41,943 bases of DNA from a virus. The translations under genes were made by a program, and so were the position numbers. Location of the stretch: IMG/VR virus record IMGVR_UViG_3300025111_000094, positions 1 through 41,943 of that record; one strand, written 5' to 3'. This document shows, piece by piece, positions 40,615-41,943 of this stretch; positions within the stretch are counted from its first letter, which is position 1, and each line of letters opens with the position of its first letter. The notes under the pieces were generated by a model. It saw nothing but the letters and a program-made list of their open reading frames with translations, made no database searches and was not told the origin of the DNA.

Positions 40615-41943
40615 ATGCAAGACGATATGACACAAGATAAAAAAACACCCGCTACCGCGAGCGGATCCGTAGAAGTTCCTAGAGCTGGAACCGAGCGAGA
40701 TCCAGCCAAGATAGAAGCCAAGTTGCTGATGCTCGACCGACTTATCGATTGGCCCACCTCTTTGACCAGCAGGGAAGACCTCAAGAAAGTGCTGTCCGAT
40801 GGCAGACAGATGCGCATAAAGTTCGGGGTGGACATAACGGCAAGGACGCTGCATATCGGCCATGCCGTCAACCTGAGAGCCATCAGGCACTTGCAGGACC
40901 TCGGTCATAAGGTCGTGTTCATGCTCGGAGGATTTACCACTCTCGTCGGCGATCCGACAGGGAAGGTCGTGGCGAGAGTTGCACAGGACCGGGACGAAGT
41001 GGAGGAGAACAAGCGCGCCTTTATCGACCAGATAAAATCGATAATCAGGTTCGATATCCCCGACCGGATCGAGATCCGAGACAATACTGAGTGGTGGGGG
41101 ACGCCGGAAAAACATGGGCGCATAACCGTAGGCCATCTTTTCGAGCTGCTCAGGACGATTACGGTCACAAACCTCCTTTCGCGCGATATGTTCCGCGAGC
41201 GGATGAAGAAGTCGGACCCCATTTACGCCTCGGAATTCCTGTACCCAGTACTACAGGGCTACGACTCAGTTGAAATGCAGTCAGACCTGACTATCGTCGG
41301 GACGGACCAGATGTTCAACGAGAAGATGGCCTGGGAGTTTCAGGAAGCGAACGGCCAGAAAAGACAGGCGGTATTCTGCACCAAGATAACCCCCGGGCTG
41401 GACGGGAGGGACAAACAGTCCAAATCCCTGGGGAATTATGTGGGTCTGGCCTTCAGCCCGCAGGAAAAGTTCAACAGCACGATGCTTCTCCTCGACGGAC
41501 TCGTATCGCAGTGGTTCGATGTTTATACCGAGGCAGACCCGCGACAGATAAGCGAATGGAAAACCGAATTCGACGCCGACCCGGTGGCCATGAAGAAGCG
41601 TCTGGCGTTCTGCATAGTAGAACTCTTCCACGGCCGGGAGGAAGCGGAAAAAGCGGAGAGCGAGTTCGACTCCCGCAAGTTCAAGAAAAAAGTGCCATCC
41701 GTCATCGGAGCGAAAAGCGTGAACCCAGAGGACACGATCCGTAATGCGCTGATGACCGCACTTGGCAGAAAAGCCGGCGACATCCGGGATGCCATCTCCA
41801 ACAACGCGCTCAACCTCATAACGAAGGTGAACGAGGACGGCTCTTACGAGGAAGAAAAGCTCGATATGATGAAAATTTCCGCGATAAAGGCCAAGGGCGC
41901 GTTGATCCGGTGGGGGAAGAATGGCTTTTACCGTTTCGAGTAG
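40615..41943 (+). CDS. tyrS: Tyrosyl-tRNA synthetase
   Basis: The product has 442 residues. Class I signatures: LHIGH at 79-83, GGFTTLVGDPTGK near 105-117, IVGTDQMFNEKM (227-238) and DKQSKSLGN (266-274), where Gln replaces the Met of KMSKS. The enzyme charges tRNA-Tyr with tyrosine. A ~30-residue extension rich in Thr, Lys and Ala precedes the catalytic domain; an ATG four codons in is an alternative start. The C-terminal ~70 residues, ending KAKGALIRWGKNGFYRFE, look like a degenerate S4 RNA-binding domain. It is a household gene, or a second copy carried by an island. The stop codon is the last three bases of the window. Confidence 0.88.
   Translation: MQDDMTQDKKTPATASGSVEVPRAGTERDPAKIEAKLLMLDRLIDWPTSLTSREDLKKVLSDGRQMRIKFGVDITARTLHIGHAVNLRAIRHLQDLGHKVVFMLGGFTTLVGDPTGKVVARVAQDRDEVEENKRAFIDQIKSIIRFDIPDRIEIRDNTEWWGTPEKHGRITVGHLFELLRTITVTNLLSRDMFRERMKKSDPIYASEFLYPVLQGYDSVEMQSDLTIVGTDQMFNEKMAWEFQEANGQKRQAVFCTKITPGLDGRDKQSKSLGNYVGLAFSPQEKFNSTMLLLDGLVSQWFDVYTEADPRQISEWKTEFDADPVAMKKRLAFCIVELFHGREEAEKAESEFDSRKFKKKVPSVIGAKSVNPEDTIRNALMTALGRKAGDIRDAISNNALNLITKVNEDGSYEEEKLDMMKISAIKAKGALIRWGKNGFYRFE

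Noticed and set aside
1-41943. CRISPR array or insertion sequence.
   Set aside because: No regularly spaced repeats with unique spacers and no transposase-like frame with terminal inverted repeats were seen.

Overview
The window holds one nearly complete temperate siphovirus prophage (about 37.7 kb, roughly 588-38266) in a bacterial chromosome. Host or island DNA lies on both sides. An amidase-holin-membrane protein lysis set and strong GGAGG-type ribosome binding sites suggest a Gram-negative-type bacterium. I cannot name the lineage from the sequence.

Left flank (1-603): the C-terminal part of a helix-hairpin-helix DNA glycosylase with an endonuclease III-like iron-sulfur cysteine pattern. 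Its last codons run into phage DNA. From 621 to 32556 every phage gene is on the minus strand. Read in the direction of transcription, from right to left, the order is: a phage sigma factor (31975-32556); recombination and replication genes (RecB-like exonuclease, Sak4-like ATPase, SSB-like protein, SF2 helicase, Prim-Pol/SF3 helicase); a symmetric repeat region that may be the origin (25694-25842); a small nuclease and two small proteins; terminase small and large subunits; a portal-MuF fusion; a Dam-like methylase; prohead protease with a nested scaffold; major capsid; three fibre or decoration proteins; head-tail connectors; tail tube, chaperone, tape measure, tail hub and receptor-binding protein; then amidase, holin and a membrane protein.

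The right arm is divergent (32735-38367, plus strand). A strong sigma-70-type promoter and a structured leader precede an AIPR-family protein. After a terminator come two unrecognised proteins, the second ending in a winged-helix-like domain. A small protein and a large serine recombinase follow. No classical CI-type repressor is visible, so the AIPR cassette is either a phage-borne defence island or an unusual lysogeny module. It is the best candidate here for an undescribed system.

An 8-bp repeat at 588-595 and 38259-38266 is a plausible integration core. It keeps the reading frame on both sides, so the recombinase would originally have ended a few codons later at the stop now at 601-603. 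Its present last ~34 codons come from host DNA, including antisense tRNA sequence. Right of the core lie, on the minus strand, a tRNA-Glu(UUC) 3' body with its own terminator and, further downstream, a sequence like a tRNA-Glu 5' end. The two halves are in permuted order, and no 5' half adjoins the 3' body.

Right flank (38398-41943): a type IV AbiE-like toxin-antitoxin pair with a near-consensus promoter overlapped by inverted repeats, then a tyrosyl-tRNA synthetase gene that ends at the last base.
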